Source: Porphyromonadaceae bacterium
Lineage (GTDB): Bacteria > Bacteroidota > Bacteroidia > Bacteroidales > Dysgonomonadaceae
Direction: 5' to 3'
Assembly (NCBI GenBank): GCA_021372865.1
Contig: JAJFTO010000013.1
Span: 1-64,000 of the forward strand
Length of the DNA: 64,000 bases
Below, piece after piece: positions 47,376-56,525 of this stretch (within the stretch, counting starts at the first letter, position 1; each line of letters opens with the position of its first letter). Below the pieces are notes generated by a model. The model was not told the DNA's origin and ran no database searches. It was given only the letters and a program-made list of their open reading frames with translations. The translations under genes were made by a program, and so were the position numbers.

Positions 47376-49217
47376 TTAAAGATAACTCGTCTCTTTTTCG
47401 TTAAAATCTGAACTTAACAAAGGTAACCTGAAGGAAAAAACCGAACCTTTATCGGGTTCTGATGTAACTGATATGTCTCCCCCCAGCTTTTCTACTATTG
47501 TTTTACATATAGCAAGTCCCAGTCCCGTACCGGGGGCAAAATCATCAACTTTTACAAAACGGTCGAATATATTACCCAGTTTATCTTTTGCTATTCCTAT
47601 CCCGGTATCTTTCACGAAAAATTCCACAAAACCTGTTTCCAGCCTGCAACCCAGGGTGACACTCCCTTTGGGTGTAAACTTAATAGCATTGGTAATCAAA
47701 TTGGATATGACCTGGATCAAACGATTCCTGTCGGTTTTGAAGTAAATTTCCTCATCAGGCAAATCAAGGTTTAAAGATATAGTTTCTACATTCAACTGAT
47801 GTATAATTACAATCTCAGTGCACAGGTCGTTAATTTTTACAGTGGTTAATACAAATTCAAACCTGTCTGATTCAATTTTGGACAGATCCAGTACCTCATT
47901 TACAAGCGTCAACAACCTTTTATTGTTGGATTCAATGATATCCTGATATTTTTTGCGTTCCTCCCGATTGTCTATATCTGACATGACAGCAGAAAAACCA
48001 ACGATGGCATTCAGGGGGGTCCTGATTTCATGGCTCATGTTGGATATGAATGCCGATTTAATCTGTTCTGACTCTTCTGCTCTCTCCTTCGCTTTTTTCA
48101 GTTCGTTTTCATGACGCAGTTGATCGGAAATATCCCGTCTGTGATTCCAGATAATATCCTCACCGTACTCGTTTCGTATAATATATGAGACGCATTCAGA
48201 ACTGATTATATTGAATTTTGGATAGGGTTGATTGCATATATACTGAATGGTATTATTGTTTGCACGTAGAGATTCAGTAAAGTCATTCCACATCTCTTTG
48301 TCTTTGAAATTATTGAGTATCTCCCATACATAAGATCCAGTGGCGTCCTTATCGGCAGGAATTTCGTTAAGTTCAAGACAAAGCCGATTGGCAAAGATGA
48401 TTTTACCATCCATTTTTGTAGCATAGATACTATCTTTGGAATTATTTATTGCAAGAGTAATCATTTTCAGCTCATTCCATCTGGAAACAATGTCATCTAT
48501 ATTTTGCATATAACCGTCAATGATCCAATCGCCGGTATCTGTTCGGTATCTGTTGACAACTTTTATTCTTACGAAATAAATCTTCTCTTTTATAACCCTG
48601 TAATCGAATGTTCTCAGTCCCGATTCATTCCTTTCAAGTAAATCTTTAAATCTTTCCCGATCATCGGGAAATACCTGCTTCAGATATTTTTCCAATGTAA
48701 CCACTATATCTTCGTTTTCCTTAAATAGTATTCCAACATATCCTGAATAACGTAAAATTTTAGTGGTTGTAGAATAAGTCCAATATCCAATTTTTGCTGC
48801 CTGTTCAGTTACTGTAAGACGCTCGTTCACCATCTGCAGATTTTTCTTCATCTTGTTGCGTTTGGTAATGTCCCTGTACTGACACAACAGATGTTTTTCA
48901 TCGTACTTCTGGATAATACATTTGAAATAATACATCTTATCGGAGGCAGGCAGATCATAGTTGGAGCTTGACACCTCCCCTGTGTTCAAAACATGTTCGA
49001 TTGCAGGCTTTAAATCCCGCAATGTCTCTTTCGGAAAATAATCTAAAACATTCTTTCCCAAGAAAGTTAATTGATCGTTTATGTATGGATTATTTTCAGT
49101 TTTAACAATCATATCGATACATGTACCATCGTTTTTCAGCAAAAGCAATGTATCGCTCATCATACTCATCAGATGTGCAGCCTGGCTGTCGTCGTGCAAA
49201 ATGCCCTTAGTTTCCAT
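47376..49217 (-). CDS. PAS-domain histidine kinase
   Basis: This protein of about 613 residues has no transmembrane helix. The N-terminal PAS-like region contains MSDTLLLLKNDGTCIDMI, further PAS/PAC blocks follow (LLCQYRDITKRNKMKKNL; VRIKVVNRYRTDTGDWI; a third around DSIYATKMDGKIIFANR), then the kinase. The H-box is ISNMSHEIRTPLNAIVGFS, the N-box LITNAIKFT, G1 VKDTGIGI and G2 GTGLGLAIC. No receiver is attached. It is soluble, so it senses an internal signal or a partner. It lies between the EEP protein (6 bases downstream) and a glycosyltransferase in the polysaccharide operon. The ATG at 49217 is preferred over a TTG three codons earlier. Confidence 0.9.
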   Translation of the reverse strand: METKGILHDDSQAAHLMSMMSDTLLLLKNDGTCIDMIVKTENNPYINDQLTFLGKNVLDYFPKETLRDLKPAIEHVLNTGEVSSSNYDLPASDKMYYFKCIIQKYDEKHLLCQYRDITKRNKMKKNLQMVNERLTVTEQAAKIGYWTYSTTTKILRYSGYVGILFKENEDIVVTLEKYLKQVFPDDRERFKDLLERNESGLRTFDYRVIKEKIYFVRIKVVNRYRTDTGDWIIDGYMQNIDDIVSRWNELKMITLAINNSKDSIYATKMDGKIIFANRLCLELNEIPADKDATGSYVWEILNNFKDKEMWNDFTESLRANNNTIQYICNQPYPKFNIISSECVSYIIRNEYGEDIIWNHRRDISDQLRHENELKKAKERAEESEQIKSAFISNMSHEIRTPLNAIVGFSAVMSDIDNREERKKYQDIIESNNKRLLTLVNEVLDLSKIESDRFEFVLTTVKINDLCTEIVIIHQLNVETISLNLDLPDEEIYFKTDRNRLIQVISNLITNAIKFTPKGSVTLGCRLETGFVEFFVKDTGIGIAKDKLGNIFDRFVKVDDFAPGTGLGLAICKTIVEKLGGDISVTSEPDKGSVFSFRLPLLSSDFNEKETSYL

Positions 49218-49229
49218 TCTTAGCAAAAT

Positions 49230-50414
49230 TTACAATCTTTTGGCTTTCTCCCATACAGCAACTCCCTTAAAATTTTTCAGATAAGCCATTCCTTTAAAAA
49301 CATTCAGATTCATGAACAGGAAATAGTATGGAATAAATAAATATTTTGTTTTGATATCTCTTTTTGACAAAATCCAGCCAATAACAACAAAAAGGTAAAA
49401 GAGCAGCTGTCCTGCGGCAAATAACTGATATAACCATACCGACGTTGTCTCCAGATACATTGATAACAAATTAAGAGGCAGCAATAAAAGCAAAGACACC
49501 GGTGTGATTGTCCACCGCAATACCCGATGAGAAATATATTGAAAGCTGAGACACCCATGGCGGAAAATATTCAATAACGGCCGCAATCGCCAGATAGCCT
49601 GTATACCTCCGGCTGCAATACGTACCTTTCGCTTCTCCTCCTCTTGCATATCCAAGGATGCCGATTCCGTCGCATATGCGTTTTTGCAGTAAGCTATCCG
49701 GTATCCTTTCCGGGCAATTTGCAAAGATAATACAAAATCGTCCAGTAAAGTATCTTCGCGCATCTCTTGAAAAAGTGCTGTGCGAATCGCGAAAAGTTCG
49801 CCGGCTGCACCTACTGCCGTGCAGAAACGCGAATCCAAATCTTTTAATGTAGATTCATATCGCCAATAAGCCCCTTCACCACCGGAAGAAACCACATCTT
49901 TCGCCTTTGTATATATCCTCTTTTCTCCAGCCACACATCCTGTTCGGGGATCTGAAAAAGATTTGACTATTTCTTTTACGGCTTCCCTGTTTATCAAAGT
50001 ATTGGCATCGGTAAATACCACAATGGGTGTGGTCACTGATTTCATTCCCCTGTTTATGGCTGCTGTCTTACCTTGACGTTGAGGCTGAAAGAGTACGGTG
50101 GCATCCTGATACCTTGCCAGTCTGTCGTTTGTGGCGTCGTTTGAACCATCTGTTACCCAGAAGATATGCAATTTATCTTTTGGATAATCCAGTGAATAGC
50201 AATTCTCCATTTTTAACTCTACCTCATTCTCCTCATTGTATGCAGCAATAAATAAGGTCAGATCGGGAAGTATCTCCGGTAATTCCAATTTCTCGGGAGG
50301 ATTCCGCAACTCTTTCACCTTCACGGCCACCCATAGAATTATTCCGTACCCTATATAGGTATAGAATACAAGAAAGAGACAAACCCAAAAGAAGATGGAT
50401 ACTACGCTGTTCAT
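49230..50414 (-). CDS. Membrane glycosyltransferase, GT2
   Basis: This 394-residue protein has an N-terminal transmembrane helix (about 5-25), a GT-A domain with LTLFIAAYNEENEV, VVFTDANTLI (DxD-like) and LLDDFVLSLQIA, then three C-terminal helices (about 290-370). The IQAIWRL segment sits where processive GT2 enzymes carry QxxRW. It resembles NodC/hyaluronan-synthase-like enzymes and would add sugars to a growing lipid-linked or processive chain. The sugar is unknown. Start is the ATG at 50414. It lies directly after the next GT2 gene in the operon. Confidence 0.85.
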   Translation of the reverse strand: MNSVVSIFFWVCLFLVFYTYIGYGIILWVAVKVKELRNPPEKLELPEILPDLTLFIAAYNEENEVELKMENCYSLDYPKDKLHIFWVTDGSNDATNDRLARYQDATVLFQPQRQGKTAAINRGMKSVTTPIVVFTDANTLINREAVKEIVKSFSDPRTGCVAGEKRIYTKAKDVVSSGGEGAYWRYESTLKDLDSRFCTAVGAAGELFAIRTALFQEMREDTLLDDFVLSLQIARKGYRIAYCKNAYATESASLDMQEEEKRKVRIAAGGIQAIWRLRPLLNIFRHGCLSFQYISHRVLRWTITPVSLLLLLPLNLLSMYLETTSVWLYQLFAAGQLLFYLFVVIGWILSKRDIKTKYLFIPYYFLFMNLNVFKGMAYLKNFKGVAVWEKAKRL

Positions 50415-50419
50415 TTCGT

Positions 50420-51280
50420 TCAAAATCTATTTATTAAGTTCGATTCCTCATCCTTTGGAGGCTTCGTTTGACGGGTAAACAGGAAATTAAAATTTCTGAT
50501 TGCTTTTGTCACTCTCACTTTGAAACTATCGAACAATGAACCGTCCGCATTAAGCGTGTTACTGGCAGTAACAGCACGTGCTTTGCGCGAAGTGATCAGT
50601 TTTATTTTTCCGTACTTTTTTAAACCCAGAGCCATTGAACCATCTTCTCCCCGGATCAATTCCACTCTATAACCTATTCTTCTGCCATATTCCGTCTTAT
50701 ATGCAAATACCATACCCCTTACCCCCCTCTCCGGACGCTTTATATATATCGCCCGAATATAGAGGTCTCTCAGTAATTCATACAGCTTTAGCCCCCACTT
50801 TGAGTGTTTCTCGTCCGGGACAAAACTCCATAGTGATGATACCGCTACAGTTCCTGGTTTTTGTAAGCTGCTAATCATGGTTTCAATGTAATGAGGGGGA
50901 TACATGGTATCGGAATCGATACAGATATAATATTCCCCTTTCGCTTGATACAGTCCACATCGACGGGCGTAGCCACAACTCATTTTCTCTTCAAAATAAG
51001 GTATTATTCCCACTGACTCGAAAACTTCGCTCGTTTTATCAATGGAGTTATTATTAACCCCAATAATTTCGATTGGATATTTGCAAGTCATCTCGCTTAA
51101 AGACCATAAACAACTTAACAGGCGAGTTTCTTCATTATGAGCAATCACTACAACAGAAGCGACAGGCTTTTCGCTTTTCATCAGACTTAGCTTGCTTTTT
51201 ATTTCCTCAATTGTTTCAGTAGGAACAGAAGAAAACGGTTTCTCAAAAACTGATAGATATTTGGTATACCAACTACTCAT
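50420..51280 (-). CDS. Glycosyltransferase, GT2
   Basis: This 286-residue soluble protein is a GT-A glycosyltransferase. It starts the domain with ASVVVIAHNEETRLLSCL, has EIIGVNNNSIDKTSEVF for the nucleotide, and the metal-binding DSDTMYPPHYIE. GARSAVLLG-type acceptor motifs are absent and only the GT2 core is obvious. The C-terminal tail is basic. It lacks membrane helices, so it probably acts on a membrane-bound lipid acceptor from the cytoplasm. Donor and acceptor sugars cannot be assigned. Confidence 0.85.
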   Translation of the reverse strand: MSSWYTKYLSVFEKPFSSVPTETIEEIKSKLSLMKSEKPVASVVVIAHNEETRLLSCLWSLSEMTCKYPIEIIGVNNNSIDKTSEVFESVGIIPYFEEKMSCGYARRCGLYQAKGEYYICIDSDTMYPPHYIETMISSLQKPGTVAVSSLWSFVPDEKHSKWGLKLYELLRDLYIRAIYIKRPERGVRGMVFAYKTEYGRRIGYRVELIRGEDGSMALGLKKYGKIKLITSRKARAVTASNTLNADGSLFDSFKVRVTKAIRNFNFLFTRQTKPPKDEESNLINRF

Positions 51281-51318
51281 ATAATTATTAATCCAATTTT
51301 TTTAATAGTTCATCCTTA

Positions 51319-51827
51319 TCAGAGGAATCTTTCAATTCCAGTATCATATGCCAGCATCTCCGACAGATTGTTCCAGGTTAGCCCGCTTTTCATATAAAAT
51401 CGGTAATAATCTTTATTAAATTCTCTATTCACGCTTGTCTTATCATCCATCCAGTCCCATTCGGGAGAGATTGTTGTGGTAAACACAAAACGGACTTCGT
51501 TGCCTGCCCCGTCTGTACTCCCTAAAGTCTTATCTAAATTAAATGCATCGGGAGGTAAATCACCCGCTGCCAACTGTTCGGTACCATAGTAATAATTGTT
51601 TGAGAGTGGCTTGCCGTTAATAGCGGCCCAAGTGGTACTATAAGCTGCATGTTTACAGTCATCCTGTGTCAACATGAATAACCTCCTATACCTGAATTTT
51701 CTTCATCCTGTGATTGATATACATCTTTATCGATACAAGCGCTTAATAAAATAAGCATCAAGTAAGAAAAAATGCGATGTTTAATGAAAAAATTATTAAT
51801 ATGAAATTTAGTGTATAAACGAGTCAT
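51319..51827 (-). pseudogene. Frameshifted secreted lipoprotein remnant
   Basis: From the ATG at 51827, translation gives a lipoprotein start with lipobox LLSAC, then IDKDVYQSQDEENSG, but stops after GGYSC near 51675. The next 118 codons continue in another frame (51675-51319) as a secreted-type sequence without a family I recognise (FVFTTTISPEWDWMDDKTS, YYRFYMKSGLTWNNLSEML). A single frameshift around 51670-51680 would join them. The 118-residue part has a good GGAGG before its ATG, which is unusual in this genome, so separate translation is possible. It lies between sugar-assembly genes, where its role is unclear. Confidence 0.55.
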
Positions 51828-51836
51828 ATTTTTACT

Positions 51837-52619
51837 TTAATCAGAATGATATCTTTTGCTTTTCATATATTCCTCGATAGACAAGGAATCATGATGATTT
51901 AGTTTATCGTTGACCTTTGTCTTTATTAAATGGAGTGACGCACGAATCAAATTAAAAATCTCACTGGATGAAGATCGTGGCGGAAATATCTTTTCACTCA
52001 TTCCCCGGTTCCATTTCTTATTAAAGAAGGACGAATAATACGCATCTTCAGGATTTACTATAAATTCAATCTCATCTTTCCATTCATATCTGTTCAACAT
52101 CAGATTTCCCTCTGTCAACCATAACATTTTATATGGCAAAGATTGGTAAGGTAAATAATTAAGAAATAATTCACCATAATTATTCTCATAATTTCCGGGC
52201 ATCTTTGATTTTTCAAATAAAACCAATTTGGCATCAATTTCTAAAATCACCCATCTGTGCGATACCTTCGGAAATAAAAATTCTCCAATTAAGCTCGGCG
52301 TCTCTATATATCCCCTTTTAGCCACCCGACATTGTTCGTGAATAAATTTCACAGGGTCATTCACATGCTCCAAGACTTGGGTACATATCACATAATCAAA
52401 TTCTTTGTCTTTAAAAGGCAAGTTTTCACCGTCAGCATTCACAAAAGTTTGGTGCGGGTATAATTTCACGTTCCCTGATCGATGGTAATTCGTATCAATA
52501 AACTTTTCCACAATCACATTTGATCTGTAAGAAGGATTATGTCCAGATCCGACTTCCAAAACTCTATCTTTCTTCCTGATTTTTAGATCGTCTCTATCCA
52601 GGGGAGTTCTTATTTTCAT
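51837..52619 (-). CDS. Class I SAM-dependent methyltransferase
   Basis: This 260-residue protein has the Rossmann methyltransferase signature VLEVGSGHNPSYRS, followed by NADGENLPFKDKEFDYVICTQVLEHV, the usual motif for SAM-binding acidic residues and the post-II region. GYIETPSLIGEF follows. It would methylate a sugar hydroxyl or a lipid intermediate in the polysaccharide pathway; the substrate is unknown. A TAATTTTG -7 match at 52639-52646, 20 bases upstream, may add internal transcription, but in an AT-rich region this is weak. Confidence 0.8.
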   Translation of the reverse strand: MKIRTPLDRDDLKIRKKDRVLEVGSGHNPSYRSNVIVEKFIDTNYHRSGNVKLYPHQTFVNADGENLPFKDKEFDYVICTQVLEHVNDPVKFIHEQCRVAKRGYIETPSLIGEFLFPKVSHRWVILEIDAKLVLFEKSKMPGNYENNYGELFLNYLPYQSLPYKMLWLTEGNLMLNRYEWKDEIEFIVNPEDAYYSSFFNKKWNRGMSEKIFPPRSSSSEIFNLIRASLHLIKTKVNDKLNHHDSLSIEEYMKSKRYHSD

Positions 52620-52698
52620 TATTCGACGTTTATTATCTCAAAATTAAAGTGATTTATTCTGCGATTAAATATTTCTATTTGTTGTGTGGAATTTGCTG

Positions 52699-53904
52699 TT
52701 AAACAGGTGCAATAATGTTTGCGCTCGTTCCATTTGATTTTTTGTCGTTCAACAATTTTTCAAACAACTCCTTCCATTTAAACATAATTCCATCTATGCC
52801 AAATCGTTTAGTACTCTCCCGCGCCTTTCTACCTAATTTTTTTCGAATATCTTCATTTTCTATCAGATAACAAATTTTCTCGGCAAACATCTCAATATTT
52901 CCGCATTCGACGAGCAATCCATTTTGACCATCGTGAATAATATCTTTTGGACCACAAGGGCAATCAAATGAGACAGGAGGAATTCCACATGCCATTGCTT
53001 CGGTCAATACCATACCGAAGCCTTCATATCGAGAACTGAATGCAAAAATTGAACTTTCCAGGTATTTATCTTCAATGCCTGGGCAGGATGGATGCAAGAA
53101 GCAGACACTTTGTAAACCCAATGCATTGACTTGTCCCAGATAAGGGGCTCTGTTACCTTCACCGAAAATATGCAATTCCCAATCTGGATATCTCTTATTT
53201 ACGATATGCCATGCATCAATTAATAAATCAAATCCTTTCTGATACGTGTATCTGCCAACAGCTATCACTTTTTTAGCTTCACACTCACTGGCCTTTTCGG
53301 GATTAAAAGAAAGCGGATTATGAATAACTTTTATATTGGATTTATTTAATTCAATCCACTTCTCTTTATCCTCGTAACTCAGTACGACAAAGCAATCCAA
53401 TTGTCTCAGTTTGGCGATCAATTGGTTTATCCAAAGTTTTCCCAAAATTTTCCTTAGAAAAACAGGAATACTCTCTTTTTTAAAATCCCGGTAATTGGCA
53501 CGGCTAAAATGAATCTCGCCGATTTTAAGGCTTCCATCTTTGATCGATGAGATAAAATTAATCTCCCTGCGTAGAGTAGAAATGGTAATATCCGGTTTGA
53601 TATGCATCAAACACTGTGATAACCTTTTTTTAAAAAGTTGTTGTTTGTAAAGATACAAATACACTCTTTTCCATAAAGATTTTCCATGTAGCTGATCATA
53701 ATTGATATTTAGATTAATGAGATGAATCTCTGATGATAGTGGGTAAAATGGTTTTTTATCTGTTCCATCTGTCGTAATTATATATATCTCATACCCCATA
53801 TTCTCCACGAAATAATTGGCCTTGAGTGTCAGTACCCTCTCCATTCCGCTTGCCCAGTACAAAGCTGGAATACAATATGCAATCTTAATACTCATATCTT
53901 TCAT
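52699..53904 (-). CDS. Glycosyltransferase, GT4 (GT-B fold)
   Basis: This protein of about 401 residues is a GT-B enzyme of the GT4 family. The N-terminal half binds acceptor (IAYCIPALYWASGMERV). The C-terminal half has KKVIAVGRYTYQKGFDLLIDAW, IFGEGNRAPYL and the EX7E-like nucleotide-sugar motif FSSRYEGFGMVLTEAMACGIPPVS. It is typical of retaining glycosyltransferases of polysaccharide clusters; the sugar is unknown. The start may be an ATG at 53895 or 53904 (a GTG at 53919 is possible). Confidence 0.88.
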   Translation of the reverse strand: MKDMSIKIAYCIPALYWASGMERVLTLKANYFVENMGYEIYIITTDGTDKKPFYPLSSEIHLINLNINYDQLHGKSLWKRVYLYLYKQQLFKKRLSQCLMHIKPDITISTLRREINFISSIKDGSLKIGEIHFSRANYRDFKKESIPVFLRKILGKLWINQLIAKLRQLDCFVVLSYEDKEKWIELNKSNIKVIHNPLSFNPEKASECEAKKVIAVGRYTYQKGFDLLIDAWHIVNKRYPDWELHIFGEGNRAPYLGQVNALGLQSVCFLHPSCPGIEDKYLESSIFAFSSRYEGFGMVLTEAMACGIPPVSFDCPCGPKDIIHDGQNGLLVECGNIEMFAEKICYLIENEDIRKKLGRKARESTKRFGIDGIMFKWKELFEKLLNDKKSNGTSANIIAPV

Positions 53905-53933
53905 TATTTCTGCATTCACTCGTCAACAGGGTA

Positions 53934-55052
53934 TTAAATTGAATTTAAAACATTCTTCATTTGGTTTTTCCAGGATAGATGCTTCACAGAATTTCGAATC
54001 TCTTCAGGAGTATCAGGTACAGAGTCGTAAAAATCAATTAGCTGATGAACGTCTACTGGCGAATTATCTGCAGGAACTTTCAAGATATAAGTTTTACCTT
54101 CAAAATCCTCATCTATTTCGGAGTATATAAATGGAATACCCCGGGCAGCGTATTCCCTGTTTTTAAGTGTCTTAATATAAGTGATGCTGTTACGATGACG
54201 CGCCAAACTGCCAATCCCGATATCTGAGTGATCAAATAGACGATCCAGTTCTTCTCCGTACAATGGACCATGCAGAATTACGAAATCTCCTAGCTGATTC
54301 TTATTAATAAGAGGTGCGATTTCCTCTCTTTCTCTTTCACCACTAAACTCGCCAACAATATGGAAGTATACGATGGGTCCGTCCGTTTTGCCGCTGTAAT
54401 AATCCCTTATACCAGCAACAATCCGGTCGAAACCGTGCCAATAATGTATCTCCGCAACACCTATCAGATGTAATTCTCCTTTCTTGTGATTGTTCTGTTT
54501 TCGTTGTATCGTGGAAAAGTCTATACCATTGGATATCTGAATTGTACGTTGTCCAAATATTTGTTTATAATTAGAAAAGGTAATAATAGCATTCAGCTGT
54601 TTCGCCAAATTTTTTCGGAATAATCTATCAATAAACAACGAACATCTTTTTTTAAAAGTAATGTATTCCTGATCATATGGAAATGTCGGTATTTCCATCA
54701 CAACTTTTACATCGAGTGTCTTTAATTTTCTGACAAAGTGAATCAAAAAGGGGTTGGCATTATGCTCAGACCTCATATAAACAAATGAAATTTGTTCCTT
54801 TTTGACATATCTGGAAATAGGATTATAATCTATTCTTTTCCTTATCTTAGCAATAATTCCTTTTCCTAAATCAAATAAGATTTGGTCATCGGTCATCCAT
54901 AATCTATGCCCGTTCGTGGTATCCACCGTATAATGACAGTTTACCACCTGACAACCACACTCCTTCAGTCCTTTTATTTGAGCTAATTTTTTTTTACTGA
55001 TACCGCTATGAACGGAATAGCCGCTGAAAGATAAAAACATTGCCTGCATCAT
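53934..55052 (-). CDS. Glycosyltransferase-like protein (GT-B fold)
   Basis: This 372-residue protein starts MMQAMFLSFSGYSVHSGISKK, then LKGLKECGCQVVNC, in the acceptor domain. Its second half includes LIGVAEIHYWHGFDRIVAGI and later SLARHRNSITYIKTLKNREYAARGIPF, resembling GT4 enzymes such as those of capsule clusters. The EX7E motif is not textbook, and the C-terminal part is less conserved by eye, so substrate and even activity are uncertain. No signal peptide or membrane helix. It sits between GT4 and flippase genes. Confidence 0.7.
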   Translation of the reverse strand: MMQAMFLSFSGYSVHSGISKKKLAQIKGLKECGCQVVNCHYTVDTTNGHRLWMTDDQILFDLGKGIIAKIRKRIDYNPISRYVKKEQISFVYMRSEHNANPFLIHFVRKLKTLDVKVVMEIPTFPYDQEYITFKKRCSLFIDRLFRKNLAKQLNAIITFSNYKQIFGQRTIQISNGIDFSTIQRKQNNHKKGELHLIGVAEIHYWHGFDRIVAGIRDYYSGKTDGPIVYFHIVGEFSGEREREEIAPLINKNQLGDFVILHGPLYGEELDRLFDHSDIGIGSLARHRNSITYIKTLKNREYAARGIPFIYSEIDEDFEGKTYILKVPADNSPVDVHQLIDFYDSVPDTPEEIRNSVKHLSWKNQMKNVLNSI

Positions 55053-55079
55053 ATAAAAAACAAATTTACATATAAATAT

Positions 55080-56525
55080 TCACTTTTTAAGATAATTTTT
55101 AACTCCCGATATGATGTCATAACTGTTTGTTGCTTGTACAAAAACCGCCCATATAACACAGCTGGCTACCGTTTTAATTAAAAGTGATATTATCATGTTA
55201 TCTATCTGAATATAAAAAGATGAAGTATAAAATACCAAAAATAAAATTATGGAAAGAATCAATGGCAATATCAATACTTTAAAGAATTGATTTATTTTCA
55301 TCTTAAATGTAACAAAGTACATCAGCAGATAACATTGAAAAAAATTAATTGAAAATGATACAACAATACCCCATGCTACAGCTTTCAAAGTACCAAAAAC
55401 GAAAATTCCTATCAATATTGCAGCTACGTTCAATGTAGCAGAAAAAAGGCCTGAAATAAAAAGACTTCTCGTGTCTCCGGCAGCCTGAAACATGGAGCCG
55501 GATGTGGAAAGTATAATCTGCATTCCCACAGTCAGTGCCAATATGGTAAATACCGGCACAGAAGCCCCCCACTGCATGCCAAAAATCAATAAAACCAGTT
55601 CCCTAGATGTGAAAAGTAAAAAAACGGACAACGGGAAACCTATAAAAGCCATTAAACGTATTATCTTAAGATAAGAAGATTCCAAAAATTTAATGTCATT
55701 CTGAAATTCGGAAAACACAGGATGCATAACCGGGGTAATTACATGGGTAATATTTTGAATGGGAAGCATCATTAAGCGATAAGATTTTTCGTAATACCCT
55801 AAAGACCCCATACCCATATACCTGCCTATTAATAACTTATCTAAATTTCTGCTGAAATAATTTATCAGATTGAAAAAAAACTGATAAAGAGAAAAAGATA
55901 ATATTTTTTGTAATGAATTAAATCCAAATTTCAAATTGAAACGCTGAGGATAAAGACGATAAGTGATAATAAAAATTATAAATGAAGATATAACCGGATT
56001 AATTAACAGAGAATAAATACCTGCACCGCCAAGAGCAGCAACAATTGCAACGACTCCTACGATGGATTGGACAATTACGCTTCGTTGCGCTAAAAATTTG
56101 AACTTTTTATCTTTATACAGCATAGCATTGGGTACTACGTCCAAAGTATTAAAAAAGAGGTTCAAAGAGAGTAAACGGCAAATGGTGATTAACTTGGGAG
56201 AATCATAAAATGAGGCTATAGCCCCTGAACAAAGAAAAAAGAGAAGAGAAATTCCAATTGCAAGCCACACAGTGAAACTGAAGATGTTTGATATATCATT
56301 TTCATCCAGCGCTTTATTTTGTATGACTGCAGGAGCGATTCCCAAGTCGCTGAACACAGAGAAAAAAGTAATTATCACCATTGCCACAGCGACGATTCCG
56401 AAATCTTCAGGGAGTAACAACCGCGATAATACGGCAGTAATAATTAGGGATATCAAAACTCCAGCATATTTTGATATGCCCGTATAGAGTATCCCGTTTA
56501 TTAATACTTTTTTTAAAGCCGACAT
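55080..56525 (-). CDS. Polysaccharide flippase (Wzx-like, MOP superfamily)
   Basis: This 481-residue protein has about 12-14 transmembrane helices with short loops (SALKKVLINGILYTGISKYAG, then repeats such as RLLLPEDFGIVAVAMVIITFF). LPEDFGIVAVAM is a common motif near the start of Wzx and TagG-type exporters. It should flip lipid-linked repeat units across the inner membrane for polymerisation. It overlaps the next GT2 gene by 13 bases, so the two are translationally linked. Confidence 0.88.
   Translation of the reverse strand: MSALKKVLINGILYTGISKYAGVLISLIITAVLSRLLLPEDFGIVAVAMVIITFFSVFSDLGIAPAVIQNKALDENDISNIFSFTVWLAIGISLLFFLCSGAIASFYDSPKLITICRLLSLNLFFNTLDVVPNAMLYKDKKFKFLAQRSVIVQSIVGVVAIVAALGGAGIYSLLINPVISSFIIFIITYRLYPQRFNLKFGFNSLQKILSFSLYQFFFNLINYFSRNLDKLLIGRYMGMGSLGYYEKSYRLMMLPIQNITHVITPVMHPVFSEFQNDIKFLESSYLKIIRLMAFIGFPLSVFLLFTSRELVLLIFGMQWGASVPVFTILALTVGMQIILSTSGSMFQAAGDTRSLFISGLFSATLNVAAILIGIFVFGTLKAVAWGIVVSFSINFFQCYLLMYFVTFKMKINQFFKVLILPLILSIILFLVFYTSSFYIQIDNMIISLLIKTVASCVIWAVFVQATNSYDIISGVKNYLKK

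Noticed and set aside
55061..55068. TAAATTTG motif before the glycosyltransferase at 55052
   Set aside because: It lies only 9 bases from the start codon, too close for a -7 element, in an AT-rich region where chance matches are common.
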